Assembly: GCF_900100295.1 (NCBI RefSeq)
Contig: NZ_FNEV01000017.1
Coordinates: 1-36,114, forward strand
Length of the DNA: 36,114 nucleotides
Direction of reading: 5' to 3'
Source of the DNA: Salimicrobium halophilum
GTDB lineage: Bacteria > Bacillota > Bacilli > Bacillales > Halobacillaceae
Below the pieces are notes generated by a model. That model saw only the letters and a program-made list of their open reading frames with translations, did no database searches and was not told where the DNA came from. A program made the translations under genes and the position numbers. Of the stretch, positions 15,607 through 24,660 are shown piece by piece (position 1 is the first letter of the stretch; each line of letters opens with the position of its first letter).

Positions 15607-15953
15607 TTCTTAAGTTGATTTTCGGACATTTCTCCCACCATCGGAAGGTGGTAGCGTTCTTTGTTATACGCTTTATACATAAGGAAAATCCATAGAATCA
15701 AAGAAATCGGTGACAGCAAAATACCGATGATCCAGCCGATGATCGGGATCATACCGGTAACGAGCCCCAATACAAAAATTCCGCCGAAGACGATGGTTGA
15801 CTGCATGGCATGGAAACGGATGAACGAATTTTCTTTCTCCACAAGTAAGAAAATGATTCCCGTAATGAATCCGAGCAGATACGCCAAAAGACCGCCAACA
15901 TTCTCTTGCAAACCGGTAGAAGAAGGTGCAGGGGAGCGCGCATCATTAGCCAT
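15597..15953 (-). CDS. DUF4870 membrane protein
   Basis: A 118-residue protein with three hydrophobic segments at about 21-40, 50-70 and 72-97. GLQENVGGLLAYLLGFITG and VEKENSFIRFHAMQSTIV are the DUF4870 (formerly Tic20-like) hallmarks. The function is unknown. The start ATG 15953 follows GAGAGGAG; a start six codons upstream would lack a binding site. Its last codons, AAG ATG TCG TAG, coincide with the 3' tail of a dispersed structured repeat, so the present C-terminus (KKMS) was probably created by that insertion or recombination. Confidence 0.85.
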   Translation of the reverse strand: MANDARSPAPSSTGLQENVGGLLAYLLGFITGIIFLLVEKENSFIRFHAMQSTIVFGGIFVLGLVTGMIPIIGWIIGILLSPISLILWIFLMYKAYNKERYHLPMVGEMSENQLKKMS

Positions 15954-16033
15954 TCGTCTTTCTCCTCTCAAGATGGATTTTAAATGACTGAATTTTCAAA
16001 ATATATGTTAATTATACTATATGTTATCTCGAC

Positions 16034-17392
16034 TCACAAGGAAGTTTTTTGCATTTGCTTCGTAAGATTTCTATAGGTTTGCGACTCTTCTTCATAACCG
16101 AGATCCTTATAGACTTTTGCCATCCACTGTACAGGTTGGATCGATTCCGGCATCATCTCCGAAGCATATTGAAAACACTCAAGCGCTTTTTCCGGCTGCC
16201 CGAATTCATAATACAAGACACCCAGTTCTTCCATGTGATCGAGATCTTCCTGCCATTCCTCCATTCTTTGAACCTTGTCATAGATGTCTATGTCCTCTCC
16301 GCCCCTGAAACCGGTCAGAGTCGTACGGATTTCAGAAAGATCAGCGTACGGAAGCGTGTCACGTACAAAAGCGTGAAGCAGTTGCCCTTTTTCCGCGGTG
16401 TCCTCCGCAAGAATTTCATCCAGATATCTTTCCCACATAGGAACATCAGTCACAAAGAAAGGGGTTGTGAGAAGAACATTTTTCACGCTTTGCCTTTCTT
16501 CTTCAGTAAGTATCATATCGTTATCCTTAAGTAGTTCAGACGCTTCGTGAAGCCTCTTCTGTGCAACGTATACAGAGAGTAGTTCCTGCTTCACCTTCTG
16601 CTCCGATGGAACCGCTCTGTTCACGTGCTCCAGAAGAAGTGTTCGTTCTTCTTCCCGGAATAACGTCTTCCATGTTTCTTTATAATCTTCATACGTAGTG
16701 GTTCCTTCGATAAGTAGCAGGAGGGAAAATCCTGTGTATTCAAGAGGCTGCGTCGAACCAAGAAGCGGAAGCAGCTCAGGGTCCCTCTCGTGGAACAACC
16801 GTTTCTCTGCTTGAAGCGGGTCTTTGTCCCATAGGTCCACACCCGGCAGTTCATACACTTCTTCGAACGACTGGAAGTTGAGATCGTGGGAAAGTTCTTT
16901 GACGAATCGATGATTAGGGGCGAAGTCCATGAGAACACGGATAATCTTGTACGCCTGGAACATTTTTCCCTGACGTCTTATTTCGTAAAAAAGGGTCTTC
17001 ATTTGTTGAAGCAATTTCTTTTTGGGAATGAAAGATTCCAGGAATGTGAGGATATAAGCTTGTTCCTGGTGGGTATAATTATCAGCCAGTTGCTGTAGAA
17101 AAGAAGAATAAGTGGAAGTAGGAAAAGGTTTATTCTTATTCAGCCGCTCGAGGAGAGGATGAGGCGTGCTGCAGACCAGCCCTTCGCGGAAAGCCCGGGC
17201 GAGGAAAGAGTGAATCTTGATTTTCGTAGCCTGAATGGCTGTTACATATGTTTCTTTATAGAAGAAGATATAATACATGCGTTTCTTTAGACGTGCTTCG
17301 ACAATCTGCACCCGTTCATAGTAGGCTACTCTTTCCGGTTGTACGGTCCGTTTTTCTTTGCCCTGGGAAAGAACCCATGTCTGTTCGCTCAT
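16034..17392 (-). CDS. Large TPR-like protein of unknown function
   Basis: A 452-residue soluble, mostly helical protein without a signal peptide. I do not recognise the N-terminal 150 residues, which are rich in Tyr, Lys and Phe (KKRMYYIFFYKETYVTAIQ). The C-terminal part from about 390 contains at least one clear TPR-type helix pair (LGVLYYEFGQPEKALECFQY, then PVQWMAKVYKDLGYEEESQT). Other helix pairs in the middle suggest more degenerate repeats. TPR regions usually bind proteins. The ATG follows CAGGGAGGCG. Transcribed alone, after the deoR-type gene on the same strand and separated from it by a terminator. Confidence 0.75.
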   Translation of the reverse strand: MSEQTWVLSQGKEKRTVQPERVAYYERVQIVEARLKKRMYYIFFYKETYVTAIQATKIKIHSFLARAFREGLVCSTPHPLLERLNKNKPFPTSTYSSFLQQLADNYTHQEQAYILTFLESFIPKKKLLQQMKTLFYEIRRQGKMFQAYKIIRVLMDFAPNHRFVKELSHDLNFQSFEEVYELPGVDLWDKDPLQAEKRLFHERDPELLPLLGSTQPLEYTGFSLLLLIEGTTTYEDYKETWKTLFREEERTLLLEHVNRAVPSEQKVKQELLSVYVAQKRLHEASELLKDNDMILTEEERQSVKNVLLTTPFFVTDVPMWERYLDEILAEDTAEKGQLLHAFVRDTLPYADLSEIRTTLTGFRGGEDIDIYDKVQRMEEWQEDLDHMEELGVLYYEFGQPEKALECFQYASEMMPESIQPVQWMAKVYKDLGYEEESQTYRNLTKQMQKTSL

Positions 17393-17445
17393 TGTATCGC
17401 CTCCCTGTTCTTTGCTTAACTATAACACACTGATTTCTTTCTCCA

Positions 17446-17492
17446 CAAAAAGACCGGCCGTTACGCCCTCTCAAGGTCACGCCGGCCGGCAT
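17446..17492 (-). terminator. Intrinsic terminator of the DeoR-family gene
   Basis: On the minus strand a GC-rich stem of CCGGCCG and CGGCCGG, extended inside by GCGT/ACGC-like and ACCTT/AGGG pairs, is followed by TCTTTTT. The T-run merges with a possible -35 (TTGTGG) of the next gene; TATAGT lies 18 bases on. Confidence 0.85.
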
Positions 17493-17495
17493 TCT

Positions 17496-18248
17496 CTAAT
17501 CGGCAGTGATCCAGGTCACTGCATATTGTTCAAACACGTCCTTCATCCGGGAAGAAGGTTCTTTGTCCGTAACGACAACATCCACTTCTTCCAGCGAAGA
17601 AAACGTGTAAAACCCATATCTCTCCATCTTCGAATGATCCGCGACGACAATCACTTCATCCGCCCGCTGAATCATCTTCTTTTTGACGTATCCGTCTTCC
17701 TCATGGTAACTCGACAACCCTTCTTCGGATATTCCGAGTGTGCCTACGAATGCTTTATCCGTCCGGAAATCCTCAAGTTTTTCGAGAACAGAAGGTCCAT
17801 AAAGAAAACGCTGCTCCTTGTTCAACTGACCACCCAATAAGTGGATGTCCGCAGACGTATCTGATAATAGTTCAGCGGCATAAACGGAATTCGTCACGGC
17901 TGTAACCGATTCAACCTCCATATACCTGATAAGCGATTGGACGGTCGTGGATGTATCGAAAATGACGGAATCCTGATTCTTGATGAAAGAAGCGGCAAGC
18001 TTTCCGATCCGCTGCTTCTCTTCATTCGCTTGAGCCAGACGCTCTTTATAGTGCAGTCTTTCCGGACGTTTCGGTAGCATAGCCCCTCCGTGGACACGAA
18101 CGATTTCGCCGCGTTCCGATAGCTTCACGAGATCCCTGCGCGCCGTGTCACGGGACACATCAAACGCTTCACAAACATCCTCCACCCGTATACGCTGCTG
18201 TTGTTCAAGCATATTCAAAATTTCTTCAATGCGTTCTTCCTGATACAT
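17496..18248 (-). CDS. DeoR-family transcriptional regulator
   Basis: A 250-residue sugar-phosphate-responsive repressor. The N-terminal helix-turn-helix at about 20-42 reads VEDVCEAFDVSRDTARRDLV, then GEIVRVHGGA, the DeoR signature. The C-terminal effector domain has IFDTSTTVQSLIRYM, TNSVYAAELL, LLGGQLNKEQRFLYGP and DKAFVGTLGIS. These are the phosphosugar-binding elements. No sugar operon lies beside it, so its targets are elsewhere, apart from its own promoter. That promoter carries three half-sites in helical phase, consistent with autorepression. Confidence 0.88.
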   Translation of the reverse strand: MYQEERIEEILNMLEQQQRIRVEDVCEAFDVSRDTARRDLVKLSERGEIVRVHGGAMLPKRPERLHYKERLAQANEEKQRIGKLAASFIKNQDSVIFDTSTTVQSLIRYMEVESVTAVTNSVYAAELLSDTSADIHLLGGQLNKEQRFLYGPSVLEKLEDFRTDKAFVGTLGISEEGLSSYHEEDGYVKKKMIQRADEVIVVADHSKMERYGFYTFSSLEEVDVVVTDKEPSSRMKDVFEQYAVTWITAD

Positions 18249-18257
18249 GACATCACC

Positions 18258-18304
18258 TTTAAGTGTTTGTAAGTAATTATAATTTATTTTAAGTGATTTT
18301 GCAA
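18258..18304 (-). promoter_or_regulatory. deoR-type gene promoter with phased operator half-sites
   Basis: On the minus strand TTGCAA (18299-18304) and TATAAT (18276-18281) are 17 bases apart. On the plus strand TTTAAGTG occurs at 18258-18265 and at 18288-18295, with a related GTAAGTA between them. The AAGT cores start at 18261, 18271 and 18291, multiples of about one helical turn. DeoR proteins often bind such short direct repeats. Confidence 0.7.
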
Positions 18305-18307
18305 AAC

Positions 18308-18600
18308 GAAAAGTGGAAGCGCCCGCTTAGAAATACTGATATAAGTCGAGTGGTCAGACAAAAGCGGTCTATCTTTTTTCTGATCCGGTCGACTTATATC
18401 ACGAATTTCTGGGTGCTGCAACTGGATCTTAAAGAGAAAAGCGGAGCTACCCCGCTTAGAAACCTCAGTCATAAGCAGAATCAGCTTCTTTTGGGTGCTT
18501 TTTCCCGAAACAGGGTTGGCTGCTTATCTTTCGGGCTTCTGTTCTTCGCAGCTGGATCACGAAAAACGAAAAGCGGAAGCGCCCTGATAAGACACAGAGC
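18308..18600 (+). repeat. Array of structured hairpin repeats (two full units, one truncated)
   Basis: Unit 1 (18308-18427) has inner arms GATATAAGTCGA/TCGACTTATATC and GGTCAGA/TCTGATC, and outer pairs AGAAAT/ATTTCT. Unit 2 (18436-18558) has ATAAGCAG/CTGCTTAT with a TTTTTCCCGAAA-type core. A third head starts at 18568 and stops near 18600. The three follow head to tail. No gene is seen between 18249 and 18770. Confidence 0.8.
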
Positions 18601-18605
18601 CCCGG

Positions 18606-18762
18606 AACGCTTATGCGATGTTTTCTTCCTAACACCGTTCAAAAATGCCGCATTAAAACTGTTATTACGTATTTTCGAAGACTGAACCCTCTAAAAATAA
18701 CTCATAAAAAAATTTATGCGACATTTTCCAGCATCAGCTACAAGAAAACATCGCATAACGAC
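18606..18762. repeat. Region bounded by an inverted repeat of about 17 bp
   Basis: TTATGCGATGTTTTCTT at 18609-18625 has its exact reverse complement at 18743-18759. A third related copy (TTATGCGACATTTTCC) lies inside near 18715. There is no ORF. The form resembles a miniature inverted-repeat element, but no target duplication could be recognised. Confidence 0.5.
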
Positions 18763-18770
18763 AGGGGAGG

Positions 18771-20342
18771 TCATCCGTGATTCACAGGCTTGACGACTAC
18801 CGCAATCGACATCTCTTTCTCCTCGGCCACCCGCATCATTCGGAAGCTGAACCCTTTCAACTCTTCATTTTTCATCATGAGCGTCACATACCCTGATATA
18901 GTATCTACATCTTCCGTTCGCAGTTTTTTAAGGTTCTCGCTCATAAACAGACGGTCACTCTCACAGGTTATTTCTCTCAGGGGAATCTCGGAGAGTTCAC
19001 TTCTCTTATAATCAAGGAGGTCACGCAACGAAGCACTCATGTAAGTAATCGTTCCCACATCTTCCAATAGAATGATCTTCTCCGTGAGACGATCAAGGAT
19101 ATGCTGATACCCGCGTTCTTTTTGAACGAGCCGTTCTTCAGCCTTTTTCTGTTGGGTAATTTCGATGCAAGAACCGATCACTTCCACTACCTGCTTGCCT
19201 TTCACGATCGGGGACAAGGACGCTATGTAAGATACACCATTCAGCAGCCCTTCATACACGACGCCCTGCTCTCCATTCCACGCCCGTTCATAATAGCTTT
19301 CTTTCAGAGCCGCTTCCGGCTCTGGCAATAATTCATATAAAGATGAACCGACCACCTTCTCCGGCAAGTAACCCAGTCTATAAAGCAGCTCCCCGTCAGC
19401 CATCGTATGGATGAAAGATCGGTTCTCCCGGTGATATTTGAAGGTGAATCCCTGTTGTTTCTGAAGGGTCTCCAGCAATTCCTCCCGGGCGACAGCTTTC
19501 GCTTCCTGCTGTTGCCAGACAGAATTCTCCCATTCGCCTACCCCCTGGTCTCTCACCATATGTTCCCATTCAGGCATTTTTTCATAGAAAAGAGCGGGAG
19601 GTATCGGTTTACTGAAGAAGTATCCTTGTGCCTCTTCACATACATTCCGTTGCAACAATACGAGATGATCCCTCGTCTCTACCCCTTCGGCGACCACTCC
19701 CAGCTTCAGCTGATGGCCCATCGCAATGATCGTTTTGACAAGCGACTGATCATTCATATCCGTCGTCGATGTGAAAACGAAAGACTGATCGATTTTCAGT
19801 TTATCGAGCGGGAGGTTCTTCAAATAACTGAGAGAACTGTACCCTGTACCGAAATCGTCCAGACTGATACCAATGCCGAGACGCTTCAAGTCATTCAGGA
19901 TCCCTACGACATAATCAACGTCCATCATGACATTTTCCGTGATTTCGATTTCCAGATGTTCCGGTTTCACCCCTGTTTCCTTCAGGATGGCCGATACCCT
20001 TTCCACAATATTATTTTCATAGATTTGTCGCGGGGAAAAGTTTACGGAAACGACAAGGGAACCTACCCCCTGATTTTCCCATGCTTTCTGCTGAAGACAG
20101 GCCTGACGCAGCACCTGTTCTCCCAGGGAAAGAACCAGACCGGTCTGTTCCGCGCATGGAATGAAGTTATCAGGATAAATCATCCCGTGATCCGGATGAT
20201 TCCAACGGACCAGTGCCTCGGCTCCGGTGACTTTCCCTGTCCGTATATTCATCCGTGGTTGATAATAAAGAACAAATTCTTCGTTTCTCAGCCCTCTTTT
20301 GAGATCGCGCTCAAGTCCGAGGGAGTCCCTGTCCCATTCCAT
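18771..20342 (-). CDS. c-di-GMP phosphodiesterase, EAL-PAS-PAS architecture
   Basis: A 523-residue cytoplasmic protein without a signal peptide. The EAL domain comes first, at about 5-250, and appears catalytically complete. It has GAEALVRW, the Glu of LEIEITENV, the metal-binding DDFGTGYSSL, Lys in DKLKIDQSF, AEGVET and AQGYFFSKPI. Two PAS domains follow, at about 290-410 (SFIHTMADGELLYRLGY, then SCIEITQQKKAEERL) and 410-515. Most such proteins have PAS domains before the EAL domain, so this order is reversed. It should hydrolyse c-di-GMP in response to an unknown cue. I chose ATG 20342, six bases after GTGGGTGG; the in-frame GTG at 20357 lies inside that site. A GGDEF protein is encoded at 33178. 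Confidence 0.9.
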   Translation of the reverse strand: MEWDRDSLGLERDLKRGLRNEEFVLYYQPRMNIRTGKVTGAEALVRWNHPDHGMIYPDNFIPCAEQTGLVLSLGEQVLRQACLQQKAWENQGVGSLVVSVNFSPRQIYENNIVERVSAILKETGVKPEHLEIEITENVMMDVDYVVGILNDLKRLGIGISLDDFGTGYSSLSYLKNLPLDKLKIDQSFVFTSTTDMNDQSLVKTIIAMGHQLKLGVVAEGVETRDHLVLLQRNVCEEAQGYFFSKPIPPALFYEKMPEWEHMVRDQGVGEWENSVWQQQEAKAVAREELLETLQKQQGFTFKYHRENRSFIHTMADGELLYRLGYLPEKVVGSSLYELLPEPEAALKESYYERAWNGEQGVVYEGLLNGVSYIASLSPIVKGKQVVEVIGSCIEITQQKKAEERLVQKERGYQHILDRLTEKIILLEDVGTITYMSASLRDLLDYKRSELSEIPLREITCESDRLFMSENLKKLRTEDVDTISGYVTLMMKNEELKGFSFRMMRVAEEKEMSIAVVVKPVNHG

Positions 20343-20441
20343 GCTCGTTCCACCCACTTTTCTTTGTCGTTTCTCGCCTCTTTTTGGCGGATTTTCTAAT
20401 TATTACTCATTTTACCAGTAGATCATAAGAACTACAAACAT

Positions 20442-20469
20442 ATTTATGTTTCTCCCCAGAAACATAAAT
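20442..20469 (-). terminator. Perfect hairpin at the thiolase stop, weak terminator
   Basis: ATTTATGTTTCT pairs completely with AGAAACATAAAT around CCCC. The T-tract after it on the minus strand is poor (ATGTTTGT). It may stabilise the 3' end or end transcription weakly. Confidence 0.5.
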
Positions 20470-21605
20470 TATAGTCTTTCTATAATAGTTGCATTCGCCG
20501 TTCCCGCCCCTTCACAAATAGCGAGAAGACCGTAACGTCCCTGGTTCCTTTCGAGACGATGCAGCAATGTAGTAAGCAGCTTGGTTCCTGTAGCACCCAG
20601 TGGGTGGCCGAGTGCGATGGCACCACCATTTTCATTCAGACGGGAAGGATCCGCTTTCGTATCTTTCAACCAGGCGAGAGGGACAGATGCGAATGCCTCA
20701 TTCACCTCATATGTATCCATCTCTTCCAGAGAGAGGCCTGAAGCCTTCATGACTTTTTCTGTTGCAGGAATCGGACCTGTCAGCATAAGTGTCGGATCAG
20801 ACCCGACGACACTCCGCGCCACTATTCTTGCTCTCGGCTTCAACCCGAGGTCTTCCGCTTTCTCCCGGGACATCAGCAATACAGCAGAAGCCCCGTCGCT
20901 CATCTGACTGGCATTCCCGGCTGTAACGACGCCATCCTCTTTGAAAACGGGATCCAAACCGTTCAGCACTTCCGGGGACGACCCTTCCCTTGGACCCTCG
21001 TCGACTTCGAATGTTTCTCCGCCCTCCAGTTCAACCGGGACAATCTCTTTTTCGAAGATACCGGATTTTCGCGCATGTAGTGCCCGTTCGTGACTTCTGG
21101 CGGCGAATTCGTCCAGCTCCTGTCTCGAGATCTCCCATTTTTCTGCGATTTTCTCAGCAGAAATCCCCTGATTCACAATCTCGTATTTATCGGTGAGCAT
21201 CGAACTCGGTTTCACTTTATGATAGTTCGAAAACATCGGTTCCCGCGTCATGCTTTCCACACCTCCGGCAACGACAACGTCCATATCTCCGCTCATAATC
21301 GCCTGGGAGGCGAAGTGAACTCCCTGCTGACTCGATCCGCACTGACGATCAATCGTCACCCCTGGAACCGTCACAGGAAAACCCGCCATCAAACTCGCGT
21401 TTCTTGCTACGTTCCCCGCTTGCTCGCCTGTCTGCGTCACAGCACCCAAAATTACATCATCAATTTCCTCGGATGATACTTTCGCGCGTCCTACAAGAGC
21501 TTTCAACGTCTGCGCTGCCAGGTCATCCGCCCGCACATCCTTCAGCTTTCCTTTACGTTTTCCGACTGCTGTGCGTACGGCTTCAACGATGACTACTTCT
21601 CTCAT
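20469..21605 (-). CDS. Acetyl-CoA acetyltransferase / acyl-CoA thiolase
   Basis: A 378-residue cytoplasmic thiolase. The acyl-carrying Cys89 lies in RQCGSSQQ, the catalytic His in GGAIALGHPLGATG near 335, and the proton-relay Cys in CEGAGTAN near 365. NEAFA is also present. CEGAGT replaces the common CxGGGxG, as seen in many FadA-like proteins. It could work in beta-oxidation or in the synthesis of acetoacetyl-CoA. No beta-oxidation partners are next to it; the SDR gene upstream on the same strand is separated by a terminator. The start follows AAAGGGGATG. Confidence 0.9.
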   Translation of the reverse strand: MREVVIVEAVRTAVGKRKGKLKDVRADDLAAQTLKALVGRAKVSSEEIDDVILGAVTQTGEQAGNVARNASLMAGFPVTVPGVTIDRQCGSSQQGVHFASQAIMSGDMDVVVAGGVESMTREPMFSNYHKVKPSSMLTDKYEIVNQGISAEKIAEKWEISRQELDEFAARSHERALHARKSGIFEKEIVPVELEGGETFEVDEGPREGSSPEVLNGLDPVFKEDGVVTAGNASQMSDGASAVLLMSREKAEDLGLKPRARIVARSVVGSDPTLMLTGPIPATEKVMKASGLSLEEMDTYEVNEAFASVPLAWLKDTKADPSRLNENGGAIALGHPLGATGTKLLTTLLHRLERNQGRYGLLAICEGAGTANATIIERL

Positions 21606-21693
21606 TGTTTCATCCCCTTTTCATTCCTTTCTTCTCTATTTCGTCATTCTTCCCGCTCTTCCTGCTTATTCCATCAACAAAGCGTGATACACG

Positions 21694-21720
21694 AAAAAAC
21701 CCTGCATTTCTGCAGGGCTT
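21694..21720 (-). terminator. Intrinsic terminator of the SDR gene
   Basis: On the minus strand AGCCCTGCA..TGCAGGG has a four-base loop and is followed by TTTTTT. Confidence 0.88.
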
Positions 21721-21734
21721 GTGTTTTCCGATAT

Positions 21735-22487
21735 TTATGACTTGGTATTGGTGAACCCGCCATCGATCCGGACAACTTCTCCGTTGATGTAATCCGCTTT
21801 GGACGTCAGAAGGAAGGTCACAAGCTCTGCCACCTCTTCCGGTGTCCCAAGTCGCTGCTGCGGGATTCCTTTCTCTGCACTTTCTTTCATCTTAGGGTTC
21901 GCTTCGAAGTAAGATTTCACCATCGGTGTTTCTGTAGGACCTGGTGCAATCGCATTTACGCGAAGTCCATCTTTGGCATACTCTGCCACCATACTCTTCG
22001 TAAGACCGATAATGCCGTGTTTGGTAGCAGAATACGTAACGACGGAATCCTGACCGATCACTCCGGCACTGGAGGATGTGTTAACAATCGCTCCTCCGCC
22101 ATTTTTGACCATGACGTCGGCTACATAACGGACCCCGTACAGAGCGCCCATCAAGTTGATTTGCACAATTTTTTCGATTTCCTCCGGATCGGTCTCGAGG
22201 AAATATCCGCCGCTTCCGGAGATTCCGGCATTATTGAAAAAGTAGTCAATAGTTCCCCACTGTTCTACGGTTTCATTCACATAGTTCTTCACGTCTTCGA
22301 GCTTCGATACATCCGCTCGTACGAAAATAGCTTCCGCGCCCGCTTTGTTCACCTGTTCTACGGTTTCACGACCGCCTTCTTCATCGACGTCTACAACCGC
22401 AATGTTTATGCCCTGTTCGGCCAACTGGACAGCTGTGGACCGGCCAAGGCCACTTCCGGCCCCTGTAATGATCGCTGTTTCACTCAT
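21735..22487 (-). CDS. Short-chain dehydrogenase/reductase (SDR)
   Basis: A 250-residue classical SDR with a Rossmann fold. The nucleotide loop TGAGSGLGRS is at 8-17, with VDVDEEGG after the second strand. Asp at that place favours NAD over NADP. NNAGISG is at about 85-91. The catalytic Ser lies in NTSSSAG near 139, with Tyr152 and Lys156 in YSATKHG. The conserved NAIAPGPTETPM follows. The substrate cannot be told; 3-oxoacyl or glucose-type dehydrogenases are the nearest in form. Own terminator downstream, weak AAAGGAGA site upstream. Confidence 0.88.
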   Translation of the reverse strand: MSETAIITGAGSGLGRSTAVQLAEQGINIAVVDVDEEGGRETVEQVNKAGAEAIFVRADVSKLEDVKNYVNETVEQWGTIDYFFNNAGISGSGGYFLETDPEEIEKIVQINLMGALYGVRYVADVMVKNGGGAIVNTSSSAGVIGQDSVVTYSATKHGIIGLTKSMVAEYAKDGLRVNAIAPGPTETPMVKSYFEANPKMKESAEKGIPQQRLGTPEEVAELVTFLLTSKADYINGEVVRIDGGFTNTKS

Positions 22488-22567
22488 GAACTATCTCTCC
22501 TTTTCGAAACAATCTCCCTTCTATTATTCCTTTTCGTTTCGAAGGCTAAACCAATCCGGAGAGACAC

Positions 22568-22604
22568 ATAAAAACCCGCCACTCTCTACAGAGAATAGCG
22601 GGTT
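22568..22604 (-). terminator. Intrinsic terminator of glmS
   Basis: On the minus strand AACCCGC and GCGGGTT enclose an inner CTCT/AGAG hairpin, followed by TTTT. Confidence 0.8.
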
Positions 22605-22616
22605 GTATCGTATGAT

Positions 22617-24419
22617 TTATTCTACTGTTACACTTTTCGCAAGGTTTCTCGGCTTATCTACGTCACAGTCACGGTGAAGTGCCGCATAGTAAGCGATCAG
22701 CTGAAGCGGAATGACGGAAGCGAGAGGTGTCAGCAACTCGTGCACGTGCGGAATGACGAATTCATCATCTTCCTCTTCGATCCCTTTCATGCTGATGGTT
22801 AGGCTATTCGCTCCACGGGCTTCTACTTCCTGTACGTTCCCGCGGATCGATGGACTCACATTTTTTTGAGTCGCAAGAGCAATCACTGGGGTGCCGTCTT
22901 CAATCAGAGCGATTGTACCGTGCTTCAATTCCCCACCGGCGAATCCTTCCGCCTGGATGTAGGAAATCTCTTTCAGTTTCAGCGCACCTTCGACACCGAC
23001 GTAGTGGTCGATACTACGACCAATGAAGAAGCAGTTGCGCGTCGTGGATAGGTAATCACGAGTCAGAGATTCAAGTTCTTCTTTCTGATCCGTGAGAGCC
23101 TCCATAGCGTTCGCTACGATGCCAAGTTCCTGCATAGGATCGAAGTCGAGATCGACACCTTTCGCATGAGCTGTATCCACAGCAAGGATAGCAAGCACAG
23201 CCATTTGAGCTGTATAAGCTTTTGTGGACGCTACGGCAATCTCAGGTCCCGCGTGCAGATGAAGCGTGTAATCCGCTTCACGGGAAAGGGTGGAACCTGG
23301 AACGTTCGTAAGCGTCAGTGCCGGATGTCCGAGCTCTTTCGTCTGAACGAGTACCGAGCGACTGTCTGCTGTTTCCCCACTCTGGGAAATGAAGACGAAT
23401 AACGGTTTCTCCGATAGCAGCGGCATGTTGTAAGAGAACTCACTGGCTACGTGTACTTCGACCGGAATCTGAGCCATCTTCTCGATGAACTGTTTTCCGA
23501 GGAGACCAGCGTGATAACTTGTTCCTGCCGCAATGATGTAAATGCGGTCACAAGCTTTCATCGCTTCTCTTACATCAGGATCGAGTTTGATCTGGTCGTT
23601 CTCATCCTGGTACTCCTGGATGATTTTACGGATGACAAACGGCTGCTCATCGATTTCTTTAAGCATAAAATGAGGATAAGTGCCTTTTTCGATATCCGTG
23701 GAATCGATTTCTGCTGTGAACGGCTCACGCTCTACAACAGTACCGTCAAGTTTCTGGATCTCTACGTTCTCACGCTTAACGATAACGATTTCTTTATCCA
23801 TAAGCTCCATGAATTGATCCGTCACTTGTAGCGCAGCCATCGAATCGCTGGCTACCATGTTGAAATCATCCCCAAGACCGACAAGTAGCGGGCTCTTGTT
23901 TTTCGCGACATAAATCGTGTCTTCATCCTGTTGATCGATGAGGGCTACAGCGTAAGAACCTTTCAGAAGTTCGATCGCCTGACGGAATGCTTCCTTCGTA
24001 TCGTTCGTCTTATCATGAAGCAGTTCAATCAGCTGTACGATAATCTCTGTATCGGTCTGACTCTGCAGTTCAACACCTTCAAGGTACTCTTTACGTATAT
24101 CGTTATAGTTCTCGATGACGCCGTTATGGACAATAGTGAAACGTCCGGATGTGCTCTGATGCGGATGGGCGTTCTCCTTGCTTGGAGCTCCGTGTGTCGC
24201 CCAACGCGTGTGACCGATTCCGAGCGTCGCTTTCACGTTCGGGTCCACTTCTTCACGCAAAGACGCAATCCGTCCTTTCACCTTGAATACACGCACGTCT
24301 TCTTCAGAAAGCGTTGCGATTCCCGCAGAATCATAGCCGCGGTACTCCAGTTTCTGAAGACCTTCGAGTAAAATTTCTTTTGTATCATCTTGACCAATAT
24401 ATCCTACAATACCACACAT
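22617..24419 (-). CDS. glmS: Glutamine-fructose-6-phosphate aminotransferase (isomerizing)
   Basis: A 600-residue cytoplasmic enzyme that makes glucosamine-6-phosphate, the first step towards UDP-GlcNAc. The N-terminal glutaminase domain starts with the nucleophile Cys2 (MCGIVGYIG) and carries [12 protein letters not shown] and HNGVIENY. Two SIS sugar-isomerase domains follow ([28 protein letters not shown]). The C-terminus [13 protein letters not shown] is conserved. A glmS ribozyme lies in the leader, so expression should fall when glucosamine-6-phosphate is plentiful. GlmM upstream uses its product. The ATG follows AGAGGAGGAC. Confidence 0.97.
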   Translation of the reverse strand: MCGIVGYIGQDDTKEILLEGLQKLEYRGYDSAGIATLSEEDVRVFKVKGRIASLREEVDPNVKATLGIGHTRWATHGAPSKENAHPHQSTSGRFTIVHNGVIENYNDIRKEYLEGVELQSQTDTEIIVQLIELLHDKTNDTKEAFRQAIELLKGSYAVALIDQQDEDTIYVAKNKSPLLVGLGDDFNMVASDSMAALQVTDQFMELMDKEIVIVKRENVEIQKLDGTVVEREPFTAEIDSTDIEKGTYPHFMLKEIDEQPFVIRKIIQEYQDENDQIKLDPDVREAMKACDRIYIIAAGTSYHAGLLGKQFIEKMAQIPVEVHVASEFSYNMPLLSEKPLFVFISQSGETADSRSVLVQTKELGHPALTLTNVPGSTLSREADYTLHLHAGPEIAVASTKAYTAQMAVLAILAVDTAHAKGVDLDFDPMQELGIVANAMEALTDQKEELESLTRDYLSTTRNCFFIGRSIDHYVGVEGALKLKEISYIQAEGFAGGELKHGTIALIEDGTPVIALATQKNVSPSIRGNVQEVEARGANSLTISMKGIEEEDDEFVIPHVHELLTPLASVIPLQLIAYYAALHRDCDVDKPRNLAKSVTVE

Positions 24420-24494
24420 TGTGATGTCCTCCTCTGATAAGGAGCAGCCATCACCACCAGGGGCGAGACTGCCCCTTTCCCTGTTAGTTTTAGG

Positions 24495-24660
24495 ACATTT
24501 TGTTCCTGTGCGTTGTTCGAAAAGTCGCCTTTTCGGTTTGGCACAAAAACAGACGGTTGAAATGTCGACAACCGGGAGGCATCCGCCGAATGACCTCGAT
24601 GAACCTCCACCTCGTCAACTGCAGAAAATGCGTCCCATCCTGCAGTCCTGGCGCTTTTAA
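24495..24660 (-). ncRNA. glmS ribozyme (glucosamine-6-phosphate riboswitch)
   Basis: On the minus strand the cleavage site lies between A at 24655 and GCGCC at 24654-24650. Then follow the conserved ACGAGGTGGAGG, ATTCGGCGGATGCCTCCCGG and TGTCGACATTTCAACCGTC stretches of the core, and the P4-type stem around GGCGACTTTTCG. The order and spacing fit the Bacillus glmS ribozyme. It uses glucosamine-6-phosphate as a cofactor for self-cleavage, which marks the downstream message for decay. The 3' limit is approximate. Confidence 0.93.

Noticed and set aside
19407-20399. Plus-strand ORF of 330 residues opposite the EAL gene
   Set aside because: Its composition (rich in Phe, His and Arg) is typical of an antisense frame, and the minus-strand frame has all EAL motifs.
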